NCBI GenBank assembly: GCA_963565915.1
Contig: OY751488.1
Location: 3,472,001 to 3,536,000 of the forward strand
Direction: 5' to 3'
Length of the DNA: 64,000 nt
Source: Entoloma clypeatum
Taxonomy: Eukaryota; Basidiomycota; Agaricomycetes; Agaricales; Entolomataceae
The translations under genes and the position numbers were made by a program. Position 1 is the first letter of the stretch; each line of letters starts with the position of its first letter. Shown here in pieces: positions 10,871-21,685 of the stretch. The notes below the pieces were generated by a model. The model ran no database searches. It was not told where the DNA came from and saw nothing but the letters and a program-made list of their open reading frames with translations.

Positions 10871-12390
10871 CATTGTATTGTAATTTACGGTCCAGCGAAG
10901 ACATACAGTGTATGGTAAATTATGGAAGCAGCAAATTTGCTACAGCACCAGCAAATTTACCACGGCGAACGGCGAAATAATAATGTCACCGGCAAAGAAA
11001 AAATGTCGCCAGTGACAACATCCAACAGATCGGCAAATAATTCACCGGTAAAAGACACCACGGCGAAAAACCAGTGAAGGACCGGCAACAAACCGGCAAC
11101 ACGGCGACAGGCCATCGGCGAATTGATGACCCATCGGCGAAAGCGAGCCTTGAGTGCCGGCAACACTGCAAATGAAAAGAACGATGCTAACGACAGATCA
11201 GCGAATAATTCACCAGCAAAAGACACCACAGCCGAAAACTGGTGAAAAACTGGCAAAAGACCGGCAACACGGCACCAGGCCATCGGCGAATTGATGACCC
11301 ATCGGCGAAAGCAAGCCTTGAGTGTCGGCCACACTCCATATACAAAAAACGATGCTAACAACAGATCAGCGAATAATTCACCAGTGACAGACACCATGGC
11401 ACAAAACCAGCAAAAAACCGGCGAATGTTGGATGATGTGCAACACACACCCCTCAAACATGTCAAATACATGTAAACAAATGTCGAAAGATATTGCACAT
11501 CTCCTCATTATATCTACACAGGAACAAGCAATGTTTGCTACTATATCAGATGAGTAGGGGAGCATGTTGTATCATCAAGTATGTATTTATTTTAAGAAAA
11601 TTAGCCACAGATTTAAAGTTATAGAGGTCCTATGGTCTGAACCAAATAATAGAAAACAATGCTAATAACAGATCAGCAAATAATTCACTGGCAAAAGACA
11701 CCACAGCAAAAAACTGGCTGTGGCGACAATGTTCTTTTGCTGGTCAATGAGTCACCATCTCAACAGTTATCTAGGGCATGTGTGCAGTGCCAGCAAAGCT
11801 GTAGACACAGTTGAAAGTGAAGCTTATCAGTATATTTGTTCTAATACACTGTAGAAAGTCTCTCCCCACCACAGAACCATCTGGAGGTTCATTCCCAATT
11901 ATGTGAGGATATGAATAAAGATATGCGGATACCATGTAGAGGTAGAACATGGTGAAAAAAGCTGAAATGTATGTCCTCATCTTTGGCACAGATCATCATT
12001 TTATGCCTGCGGTGCAATCCGGGCACCTGTGTATGGCTATTCTCTAGTGTGAGTAGGTCTCAACGCATCAATAGTAAATGGTGTGATGTATAGATAGGTG
12101 TTAAAAAGTATCAGACAACTTGCACATCAAAAATGTCTATGTATTCATCATCTGGCATTATTATTGTATGGTCAATAAATCTATAGATGGTTGTATAGGG
12201 TGTATCAGATGTACATCTACTTGATACAAAAAGTTCCAAGAGAATCCATGCCATGTGGAAGACTGGAGATAAGACTTTGTCCAAAATATGTCTCAGAATC
12301 CCACGTGCATAACAATGACAGTGTTGGGAACGAAATAATGTTTTCTACATTTCCCACTTGATGGGCCACAAATATGCTTGTTAACTAATG
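10871..12390 (+). repeat. Repeat family R, copy 1
   Basis: Starts CATTGTATTGTAATTTACGG and ends near TTGTTAACTAATG. The same sequence runs in reverse at 21686-23354, and its first part recurs at 20468-21571. The first 600 bp hold imperfect tandem units of about 165 bp (11030, 11196 and 11363 are equivalent points) built from a short CGGCRAA-like word. No transposase and no clear target-site duplication; class undetermined, probably non-autonomous. A 72-codon minus-strand frame (11771-11989) has a near-identical partner in copy 2. Confidence 0.7.
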
Positions 12391-12396
12391 TGGTCA

Positions 12397-14730
12397 GAGA
12401 AGTGGACTAGAGCAGGGAACTCGGTGTGTGTTTGACTGATGAGGTCGGTACTGTCATGGATTTCGAAAAAATGTCTTTTATCGTGGGCGAGACGGGTTCT
12501 GCCAATGGAAATCTCGGATCAGATCTTGAGCATTCTGAACATTTGTCCAAGGTTCCCATGTGTTCTCTTCTGGGCCATATCCTTCCCATTGGATGAGGTA
12601 CTGGATCTTTCCACGGGACTTTTGAGAATCCAGGATCGTAGACACATGGTACTCTTCTCGTCCTTCGACAATGATCGGATCAGGGGCTGGTTTCTTTTTC
12701 TGGATGGCATACTTCGGAGTTTCATATGGTGACAACAGGGTCTCATTGAACACAGGGTGAATCATCTTCCAAGTCTTCGGAAGATCAAGAAGGTACGTGC
12801 TAGCTCCTTTCTTGTCTAGGACTTTGAATGGTCCATGTCGGAGTGCATCAAGTTTCTTTGAGGGGCGATCGGTTCTGATGTTAGTCCCTTCTAGCCACAC
12901 CTTATCTCCAATGCAGTAGTCCTGAGATGGACTTCGCCGTGTGTCAACTGTCTTCTTCATCTGATCCTGTGCTTGTTTCAGCGCGGCATTGGCTTCTTCT
13001 CGTGCCTGTTTAAGTTTTTTCAAGAAGTTGTTGGCAGCCGGATTGGTATCTTCTAACACAAGTTCTCCCTTCCAAGGATGTAAACTGTAGTTGAGGTAGA
13101 ATGGGGTGTGTTTCATCGCCTGATGTTCTTTGTCATTGTACTGGAACTCTGCAATTGCAATCCACTCAGCCAAATCATCCTGTAGATGGTTGACAAAGTT
13201 CCATAAGAACACCTCCATTTCCTGATGCGATCGCTTGGCCTGTCCATTGGTTTGTGGGTGGTACGCAGTGGACAGATTCCTCTTGATCCCTAGCATGCGG
13301 CAGCGTATCTCCATGAACTTTGCGGCGAACTGCGGTCCCCTATCACTGATGATCTTCTTGGGGATCCCATGAAGCTTCCATATCTGATCCTGATAGATCT
13401 TGGCTAATCCTTCAGCTGATAATTCCATGGTTGTCGGAATGAGATGAAGCATCTTCGAATGTCTATCTGTGATGACCAGAATTGCGTCTTTTCCATCAGA
13501 TTCTGGTATTGGTCCCACAACGTCGATTCCTATGTCTTCCCATGGGTGACTTGGTGCTGCATGGGGATGTAGCGGAGCATGTTGCTTTTGTCGGTTAATC
13601 TTGTTGCGTTGACAAGTGTCGCAACCCTTCACGTACTTCTTCACATCATGCAGTATGGTAGGCCACCAGTAGGTGCGAGTGAGGAGTTCATGTGTCCGGT
13701 ACTGTCCTGGATGTCCAGCCACTGGTGCATCGTGTGACTCGAACATCAATTCTTGTCGTAATTGTGGGTCTGGTGGGACATAGACTCATTCTCCTGCATA
13801 GGTGATCCCATTCTGCTGATACCAATGAGGATTCTTTTTTAGGCCCTGCACTACTTCTGTCTCCATGTGGTTCGAAGCCTTGATGTGTGCAATCGATGGG
13901 TTTTCAATGGTTGTGACATTTCCGATTTTGATGGAATCAGATGTTTCACCCTCTTCAAAGAATTGTTCCTCCGTGAACATCTCCATTTGTACCACATCTT
14001 CTGATTCTAACCGTTTCAAGAATAATCCCTCCTTGAGCATTTGGTCACTGTCTTGTTGTTCAAGTTCCGCTTCATACCAGGGTAAGCGTGACAGGATGTC
14101 CGCTTTTGCATTGGTCTTGCTGGGCACATGCCATAATTCGAAGTCATAGTCTTGTAACTTCATTTTCCAGCGTTGCTGTCGTTGATTGAGGTCCTGAGGA
14201 CAACGAAAATATTCCAGGTTCTTGTGATCGGTCAAGATCTTGAAACGTTCCCCGACTTTGAGCAGATAGTGTCTCCAATCTTTTAATGCTTCCATGACCG
14301 TCAGGAGTTCCTTGTCGTATATCTCGTAATTCTGTTTGGCCGCGGACATGGTCCGCGACAAGAACGCGATGGGATGCCATTTGTCGTCTTGCTTCTGAGA
14401 GAGTACTGCTCCAATGGCATAGCCCGATGCATCTGTTTCAACCCTGAATTGTCCCTCTGGTTTGGGTAATGCCAAGACTGGTGCTGATGTAATTGCCCAT
14501 ATGAGACCTTCAAAGGCTTGCTGCTCTGTTGGTCCCCAAGTAAATGCTGTACTGCCTGTGAGCGCGGTGAGAGGTTTCGCAATGTTTGAGTACCCTTCCA
14601 TAAAATATCAATAGAAGTTAGCAAATCCAAGGAACCTCTGAACTTCCTTTTTTGATGTGGGTGCTCGCCAGTTTCGGATCGTATCCACCTTCTCAGTTTC
14701 CATTTCGACATGTCCCTCACCAACAACATA
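12397..14730 (-). mobile_element. Family-B gypsy, 3' half (B1), cut at a Tc1
   Basis: Closely matches B2 (46879-52945) from the RT thumb to the end of pol. Its upstream end stops exactly at the TA beside Tc1 copy 1. The missing 5' half is at 36427-39840, stopping at the same base beside Tc1 copy 2. Left of 12397 the sequence is not the family-B tail or LTR, so the 3' LTR is lost. Confidence 0.9.
12478..14730 (-). pseudogene. pol: pol 3' half of B1 (RT C-term, RNase H, integrase, chromodomain)
   Basis: Starts at VVGEGHVEMETEK directly after the Tc1, in frame with the ...CPILGY that precedes the other Tc1. RNase H has VETDASGYAIG and TDHKNLEYF. The integrase has GIDVVGPIP and ISDRGPQF, but the third acidic residue is Lys (GQAKRSHQ; B2 has GQAERSHQ). 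The chromodomain ([10 protein letters not shown] ... [15 protein letters not shown]) ends at 12478. Stops: TGA after ANFY (14602-14604 region; B2 reads CGA there) and TGA in A-G-E-stop-V-Y near 13783. Confidence 0.88.
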
Positions 14731-14939
14731 CAGTGCCTCACAAAACTGATTCAATGTTTGCTACTTTGTGAATACCTTCAAAATAACATTGCAAATAATG
14801 CCAATCAAAAGAAGGTATTGGTACCTGGTTAAAAGCCCTGCTTCAGGACTCTCGGAATCTGCAATAATCATGTAATTCCCATAAAAGATGATCAATATAT
14901 GATCAAATTACTCCAGGGACTTATTGAATCAGTTTTGTG

Positions 14940-15191
14940 TTGGATTGTTGGATTAGTAATATGCCACAGAACTCATATTGGGTGCATGCCATATTTGCAA
15001 GTTGCCTGAATTGGTTAGCTCAGGTTGAGCATTTGTCAGGTTGATACTGCAGTGGTTGTACTATTGTTGAGTGAGATGGAGTACTATCCAAGTTGAATCC
15101 CAGAAGACCTGGTGGCTCAGTTGGTTAGAGCACTTGGTATATATCCAGGAGGTCCTGGGTTCAAACCCCAGTCTGGTCACATCTTTTAACA
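14940..15191 (+). repeat. tRNA-derived SINE-like insertion in Tc1 copy 1
   Basis: Absent from Tc1 copy 2 and flanked by a 7-bp duplication, ttttgtg (14933-14939 and 15192-15198). The right part is a near-complete tRNA cloverleaf (15106-15179) followed by CTTTTAA, a Pol III-type stop. The left part (about 15010-15105) has weaker A-box (TTAGCTCAGGTTG) and B-box (GTTGAATCCC) matches, so the insert may be a two-unit tRNA-type SINE. Confidence 0.7.
15106..15179 (+). tRNA. tRNA-like gene inside the SINE-like insert; anticodon position reads TAT, probably not functional
   Basis: A 74-nt cloverleaf forms: acceptor GACCTGG/TCTGGTC (one U-U mismatch), D arm GCTC/GAGC, anticodon stem CTTGG/CCAGG, 5-nt variable loop, perfect T stem CTGGG/CCCAG with loop TTCAAAC. 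The anticodon loop is TATATAT, so the usual U33 is A and the triplet would be UAU (Ile). The odd loop and its place in a transposed insert argue for a tRNA-derived relic. Confidence 0.5.
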
Positions 15192-15229
15192 TTTTGTGAG
15201 TATGTACAATAAATACAGTATTTTATACT

Positions 15230-16246
15230 TTAGTACTTGGTATTACCCCCCTTAGCTTTGATTACTGCCTCTACCCTTCTTGGCATACTTTCTATCAGGT
15301 TTTGACACACTTCTGGCTCTATATTATTCCACACCTCTGCTGCTCTGTCCCAAATCTCCCATACTCCCTTGGGTGGTGTTGGATATTCATTCAACTTCCT
15401 TTTAATATGAACCCAGAGGTGTTCAATAGGATTGAGGTCTGGGGACTGTGCAGGCCAATCCAGCAGAGCAATATTCTTGCTGTCCATCCATTTTTTGGCC
15501 TTCTTGGAGATGTGCTTGGGGTCATTGTCCTGCTGAAAAATGATCTCCTCTTCAGAGATTCCACTCTCCTCCATGCTGGGCAGCAAATTGTCCTCCAAAA
15601 TGGACACATACTGATCAGCATCCATCCTCCCCTCAACCTCTGCAAGTCTCCCCACACCTTCCCAACCCATACAATCCCAAACCATAATATTTCCTCCCCC
15701 AAACTTGACTGTGCCCTGAACCTCTCTTTCAATAAGCCCCTCACCCTTCTTTTTCCAGACCCATTCCTTGCCATCTGACCCAAACCTGTTGATTTTGGTC
15801 TTATCTGACCAAATGACCCTCTTCCAGTCCTCCACTGTCCATTCCCTGTGCTTCATAGCAAATGCCAACCGCCTCTTCCGATGTATGGCCTTTAAGAAAG
15901 GTCTTTTCTTCTTTGTTACAGCCTTGAATTCATGTTTTCTGAGAACCCTTCTCACAGTTTCTGGGGAGACAGGATTGGAGATGACAGTGTTGATGTGTTT
16001 GGTAGCCTGCACAGCATTGGAGGCTCTCCCTGAGGTGATTTGTGAAAGTATGTTTCGTGTGTTGGTGGGAGAAAGCTTGGATGGATGACCACCAGAAGAG
16101 AGATTGCGATGAGGAAGAAGATTCTGAAGCACTCTGGAGACAGTTGGTTGGCTGACACCCAGGTTAGAGGCAATATGACAAGTGGAGTGACCATTGGAGG
16201 CCAGAGAAAGAATGTTTTCCTTGTGGGAAGAGGAGATAGGGTGCAT
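15230..16246 (-). CDS. Tc1-like DD34E transposase, 338 aa (copy 1)
   Basis: Intact frame from MHPISSSHKE. N-terminal helix-turn-helix (about residues 20-42, with VSQPTVSRVL) and a second DNA-binding part, then the catalytic core: D148 in WSDKT, D240 in QQDNDPKH and E275 in LNPIEHLW. The D240-E275 gap of 34 residues is the Tc1 signature. Cut-and-paste transposition into TA. The protein is identical to that at 40203-41219, so the source may still be active. The SINE-like insert lies downstream of the stop, in the TIR. Confidence 0.97.
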   Translation of the reverse strand: MHPISSSHKENILSLASNGHSTCHIASNLGVSQPTVSRVLQNLLPHRNLSSGGHPSKLSPTNTRNILSQITSGRASNAVQATKHINTVISNPVSPETVRRVLRKHEFKAVTKKKRPFLKAIHRKRRLAFAMKHREWTVEDWKRVIWSDKTKINRFGSDGKEWVWKKKGEGLIEREVQGTVKFGGGNIMVWDCMGWEGVGRLAEVEGRMDADQYVSILEDNLLPSMEESGISEEEIIFQQDNDPKHISKKAKKWMDSKNIALLDWPAQSPDLNPIEHLWVHIKRKLNEYPTPPKGVWEIWDRAAEVWNNIEPEVCQNLIESMPRRVEAVIKAKGGNTKY

Positions 16247-16610
16247 GATTAATTATGGAGGCTGTTGAGGTTGGATTCTTCTTATACAACTTTCCTTGAC
16301 AACCCATCAGGGTTCTATTCAAGTTCCATCAGTAAGTCATGACAACTGGTTACCATACAACCAGTGAAGCATTTGATTCTGATAATTGTCATAGGTACTC
16401 ACAAAACTGATTCAATGAGTTGCTGATTTAATTCAATCATATCTCCATGGATTCTGATCTAAATCATATGATTCCTTTATATTCTGAAAGCCCTGAAGTA
16501 GGGCTTTCAATTATATACCAAAGGTTTAATTCAATTGGTATTCTTTGCAGAGTTATCTTGAAGGTATTCAAAAAGCAACAAACATTGAATCAGTTTTGTG
16601 AGACACTGTA

Positions 16611-19171
16611 TTGCTTATCTACAAACGGCAAGTGAGACATCTTATGTTGAATGATATATAGCTAACTTCCGCTGGCCCTAGCTTTCTGATGCCTTTACAG
16701 GCTTCGCAGCAGAAAATATTGGCAAGACACCTGGTTCGACATTCATGACCCATTGTCATCAAGAAATGTACCATGCTCAATAGTTGATCATCCTCGATGA
16801 TGAATTCCTGGAAGCATACAGGCATGGGCTGGCATTGGAGTGTTGTGATCATTTGGCGCCATTTTTATCTGCATATATTCACTTATTCTGCCAATTACAA
16901 GGAAAAGTAAGTTCTCTTTACACTGATGAAACATAGACTCAGTACCTCCTAGAATAATTATAGTCGGGATCCGCAATCTTGGTCTTTGCCCTTGTCCTCG
17001 GTGTACCATATCAATGGTTCATGTGCCTAATATGGGGATGCATTGTGATCTTGCGCAGTGTGTATCTCTTGCACATGTGGACGATGTGGATTGACAGGCT
17101 CATATTGATGCTGCATGTGAGGCCATATATAGACACAACCACCCAGTTGATGGTGCAGCTGTAAAGAGGCTCCTCAAACAGGATTCTCTGGTGCCAAACG
17201 CAGTGAGTGTGTCCTTTTTTTGATAGATGACTGCCTTATGTTTCCTTTTTTTCAGAATGCATTTTCTGATAAATTGTCACCACTGGACTTTGACTTATTC
17301 AATATGGTGGTGGTAGACCTCCTGCATGAAATCGAGCTTGGCATCTGGAAGGCAGTTTTTATTCACTTACTGCACCTTCTGGAATGCAAAAACATGAATT
17401 TGAGACATGAATTAGACTGCCGGTAAGCATCAGCAGAGTTTCTGGGGACTTGACTCTCATCTCCAGTTAGCTTCAGAGAGGTCCCTCCTTTCGGTGTTGA
17501 TGGTGTGAGGAAGATAACCACCAACTGGTTGGAACTCAAGAAGATGACAGCACACGATTATGAGGATATGCTACAAGTAAGTCAAGCTGATGAGTGATGA
17601 GGCTCACACCTGAATGCTCATCTAGTGCGCTATACCAGTTTTTGATGGCCTTCTGCCCAAACCTCATAATACCTGTATTCTCAAGCTTCTTTTTGATATG
17701 GCTCATTGGCATGGGCTTGCTAAGCTCCGGATGCATACAGATTCTACTCTGGAACTTTTGTCGCTGGTCACTACAGCTTTCGGCGTCAGAATTCGCAAGT
17801 TTCAGAAGAAAACCTGTCGGGCATTCTTAACACACAAATTAGAACATGAGTGTACTGCCCGGTTGTGGCATGAAGACAAAAAGACAAAGGCCCCCACTGC
17901 AGAAACCAAGTCCACCCCCCAGAAAAGTAGCAGTGGGAAGCAACCAAAGGAGTTCAGCTTGAAGACTTCTAAGTATCATGCATTAGGCAATTACTGTAAC
18001 GCCATTCCACAATTTGGTATGACAGACTCATACTCTACTCAACCTGTAGGTTTATCTTTGACAATGTTTTTGAGCTGCTGAATACCAGCCTTCTAGAGTG
18101 AGTGTGAGCATCAGGTTTCAAAAGGTCAATTCCTTCATACCTGTGGTTGGTTAATACCACAGCAGTTGTCAAATATCAAACGACGCCAACAGCACATATG
18201 TTCAATCCGCGAGAGTTTGAATGGCCCTCCCATTGAAAGAGAGTCAGAGGATATAGCTGTCAGTGCTGGGGTTCATTACAATGTGGGAACATCTCAGAAG
18301 TTTCCCATGCATATTCCAACCTTTGTCAAACAGAATCAGGGGGATCCTGCTGTCAAGGTGATCAGCTTCGCTTCGCTACTGTGCATGCTCTTTCTAACTT
18401 CTGGGACAGGATTTCCTTTCAAAGCTAAGAGAGCATCTACTTCCCCACATCCAAGCAGTACTTCGACAGGAGGCTGATTCCTGTCCTAAGCAACCCATAC
18501 ATACATTCCCTCCTCTGGATGGTACTGTGGTCAGTTCCATGTACTTCAAGAACAAATCTCTATATCAGCACAAGATCATTCGATTTAACTTTACAACCTA
18601 TGACATGCGGAGAGGGACTGATATTGTCAAACCAGAAGGGCCTCGTTGCAATGTGATGCTACTGGCAGATCATACAGATGATTCTGAACCTGCAAATCTG
18701 CACCTGTTTTTATATGCAAGGGTCCTGGGTGTATATCATGCAAATTTGATATATTATGGACCTGGGATGCAGGGCTTCCAGACTCGCCCCCTTGATTTTC
18801 TGTGGGTGCAATGGTATGAGATTGTTGATCCAGGGTCTTCAGGATGGAATAATTCAACACTGGACACAGTGCACTTCCCGCCCATGCACAAAGATACTTC
18901 CTTTGGCTTTGTGGATCCGAATGATGTGTTGCAAGGGTGTCATATTCTCCCGGCATTTGCAAAAGGCAACCGCGCAACTAAAGTCAATGTATCACACTGT
19001 GCAAAGGATAGTAAAGACTACATGCTATGCAGACCCAAATTTGAATCACAGGTTTTCAAATCAGGATCTACTTATGTGGTGTCATTTGGGGTTGGGGGTC
19101 GGCCATCTTCATGCACAGGACTCCACCTCCAGTGGGCATTGATGCTCTGCATGATCCAATTCTAGAACAGC
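16611..19171 (+). pseudogene. Plavaka-type (CACTA-like) transposase, C-terminal half
   Basis: Starts beside the TA of Tc1 copy 1 and continues the frame of the minus-strand half that ends at Tc1 copy 2 (41462). Plavaka-like blocks occur in order: LDDEFLEAYRHG near 16790, intron 16907-16952, IRNLGLCPCPRC near 16970, LSPLDFDLFNMVVVDLLHE near 17280, FREVPPFGVDGVRK near 17470, LAHWHGLAKLRMHTDSTLEL near 17700, FSLKTSKYHALGNY near 17960, then RFNFTTYDMRR and FGFVDPNDVLQGCHILPAFAKG (18580-18970). Stops include TGA near 17093 where an Arg is expected. Several introns; not functional as it stands. Confidence 0.87.
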
Positions 19172-19569
19172 TGTCTGACAGTGGGGATATGCGAACTGCA
19201 GATACAGAAAATGAGATAGATTATGAATCAGAATTGGCATGAGAGTGATAACTTAGATGGTGGTTCAGAGGGTGATGATGAGTAGCATTCCAACTCAACA
19301 TATTAATCAAATTCCAAAATGCAGATGCTTAGATGATTCATCCCTATGGCCTGGGAAGGTTTTATTCATGGATTTGAAAGCAAATTAAGCAACACCACTT
19401 TATTGCCAATCTTCCAACTTATCATTTTACCAGATGGCACCAAGACTGCAAAAATGTGTGGTGTGCTTCTTGTTCTAACTCTGATATTCATTTAAAGGAG
19501 ATCATCTATAATTAATTGGAAAATGGCTGGGGATTAAAGTATATACAATGTACATGCAACGTGGCTATA
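19172..19569. other. No gene seen
   Basis: AT-rich sequence after the Plavaka fragment. No supported frame or clear TIR; it may hold the transposon's untranslated end. Confidence 0.3.
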
Positions 19570-20470
19570 TTACTCCTCACAGTTGGTGAGTTCCAAACCA
19601 TCTTCCCCCAATTGCCTGCGCCTGCACTCATGATTGCAGAATACTAGACGGGCCGTTATAAGCCCGCATGCGTCACATTTTGCAAAGAGGCCAAAAAATT
19701 CTTTTTCAGTGAGCCCGGGTCGCTCAATGCAGTTGAGTCTGACTATCTTCCTCCAGTCTGTTTCATACTGCAAATCCACCACTGTAACGCCCAGAGATGG
19801 CGTGGCGTTGAGATCTGTTCTCATAGCTGACTTGAAACTGGTCCAATTTTGGAGGCTGTCACACACCAGGTTGCACATATGTCCTTTTCAACGGTCTCCT
19901 GGGAGAGCTAGACTGGGAATCCTCCTCTGAGTGGTGGAGGCATGGGAGAGGGCATGGTGTGAACACATTGTTACATTCCGATCAGCTCTGACAATTTCCA
20001 ACCAATTCCGACACCTCTCGTCCTCTTTCCGACTCTTAACTTGAGTCCGACCTCCAACCCTCCAATCCTCTGATCCTCCGAAATAAGGACACCGATGTAT
20101 TAGTGAGGGCGCAACACACAAGTTGTAGCCAAGTCCTTGCCCCTACGTTGCACGTGCTCTGACTCCGATGATCCTCCAACACGTCCGACATAGCTCTGAT
20201 GTTTTTGTCGATCAGTTCTTAACACACATCTTGTTTTTCATAAGCAATCACACACTAACCCGCTAGGAAACAAGTGACATACCTCTAAGAGGATATCTCT
20301 TCACCAGCAGTCCGAGTTTGGAGTAGAATCTTTCCAGGAGCACTAGGTGGTGTGGTGTAAGAACAACTTATCTCCTGTGAATCCAAGGACTTGCCCAAGT
20401 ATCCGCATTGACTGTTTGCACACTCCGCAACCCAGTCCCCTTTATACCACATACTCAACCTACAGTACAT
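19570..20470 (-). pseudogene. Unrecognised agaric-type Cys-rich protein gene, broken by a solo LTR
   Basis: An upstream exon (20470-20290) encodes YKGDWVAECANSQCGYLG and ends at a GTATGT donor near 20281. A downstream exon (19878-19570, 102 codons) ends CDACGLITARLVFCNHECRRR with a C-x2-C...H-x2-C pattern that could bind zinc. Between them sits a solo LTR (19969-20224). The two exons look like parts of one lineage-specific gene of unknown function; the link between them is inferred from order and strand. Confidence 0.45.
19969..20224 (+). repeat. Solo LTR of gypsy family A, internally deleted (256 bp)
   Basis: TGTTACATTCCGATCA... to ...GATCAGTTCTTAACA matches the A2 LTR ends, with about 210 bp missing in the middle. 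The 5-bp duplication cacat flanks it (19964-19968, 20225-20229), so it inserted as an element and then recombined to one LTR. Confidence 0.9.
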
Positions 20471-21571
20471 TGTATTGTAATTTACGGTCCAGCAAAGACA
20501 TACAGTGTATGATAAATTATGGAAGCAGCAAATTCGCTACAACACCAGCGAATTTACCACGATGAACGGCGAAATAATAATGTCACCGGCAAAGAAAAAA
20601 TGTCGCCAGTGACAACATACAACAGATTGGCAAATAATTCACCGGCAAAAGACACCACAGCAAAAAACCGGCAAAAGACCAGCAACACGGCAACAGGCCA
20701 TTGGCGAATTGATGATCCATCAGCGAAAGCAAGTCTTGAGGGCCAGCAACACTGCAAATTAAAATAACAATGCTAACGACAGATCGGCATATCATTGACT
20801 GGCGAAAGACACCACAGCAAAAAACAGCAAAAAACCAGTGACAAACCAGCGACAGGCCATCGGTGAAAGCAAGCCTTGTTGGATGATGTACAACACACAT
20901 GCATCACACATGTCAAATACATGTAAACAAATCTCCAAAAATATCGCACATCCTCCTCATTATCTCTACACAGGAACAAGTAAACTTTTCTACTATATCA
21001 GTTAGGTAGGGGAGCATGTTGTATCATCAAGTATGTATTTATTTTATCAAATTTTGCCACGGATCCCAAGTTATAGAGGTCCCATGGTCTGAACCAAATA
21101 ATAGTAAACAATACACCAAAGACGTCGCGCAGGCATGCATGGTGCCTTTCTCATGATTTAATAATAGTTTGAAGCAATAGGACACATGACTGCATATGTA
21201 TTCACCTTGTGACACACTTTGTATAATTTTTAGAAGTCCAGATATGATAGAAATAATCAAATGTGCAGATTTGAGGAAAAGTGTCATATCTCCCTAAGGA
21301 ATGAACCAAATTGAAAAATGAAGGTGTTCTGAGATCCCCTGAATATGGAGAATCCAAAGGTGAAATAAAAGATTTTGGTCAAATTTTCGACCTATTTTAC
21401 TCATATTCACCTTATCAAGTCCTTGAACTTTACTTGAATGGTCTGAGAAGGTTTACATACAATGTTTCAATAGTATACACAAACAGTACATGTAGACTAA
21501 AGTGGTTGTGGAAAGGGGAAAGGAGGAAAACATTGGTTTTGGTGTTTGAAGTAACCCATGATGCACTGTTG
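20468..21571 (+). repeat. Repeat family R, copy 3 (different tail)
   Basis: The first 600 bp match R copy 1, including shorter tandem units at 20633 and 20780. The tail, from about 21085 to GATGCACTGTTG, differs from copies 1 and 2 but matches 62878-63425 in reverse. Confidence 0.65.
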
Positions 21572-21685
21572 CATCACAATTTTGCCTGTGTTTTGATCTC
21601 TCATTTCAGAATACAGATTCTCTATCATACATAGCTTGAGTATCCAACTGTATATATACTTTTCATGAGTTCATAGGCATCTATC

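Larger units (their letters stand above)
14731..16608 (-). mobile_element. Tc1/mariner element, copy 1 (with a 252-bp insert)
   Basis: Ends CAGTG...CACTG, flanked by TA on both sides (14729-14730, 16609-16610). Length is 1878 bp; removing the 252-bp insert and its 7-bp duplication leaves 1619 bp, exactly the length of copy 2. The transposase proteins are identical. Each end is a long TIR of about 220 bp with an outer and an inner copy of CTCACAAAACTGATTCAA in opposite orientation. Confidence 0.97.

Noticed and set aside
15106..15179. A normal tRNA-Ile(UAU)
   Set aside because: U33 is A, the acceptor has a mismatch, and it lies in a transposed insert absent from the sister Tc1.
15302..15778. 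Plus-strand frame inside Tc1, repeated at 40671-41147
   Set aside because: Exact shadow of the transposase; its repetition only reflects the identity of the two Tc1 copies.
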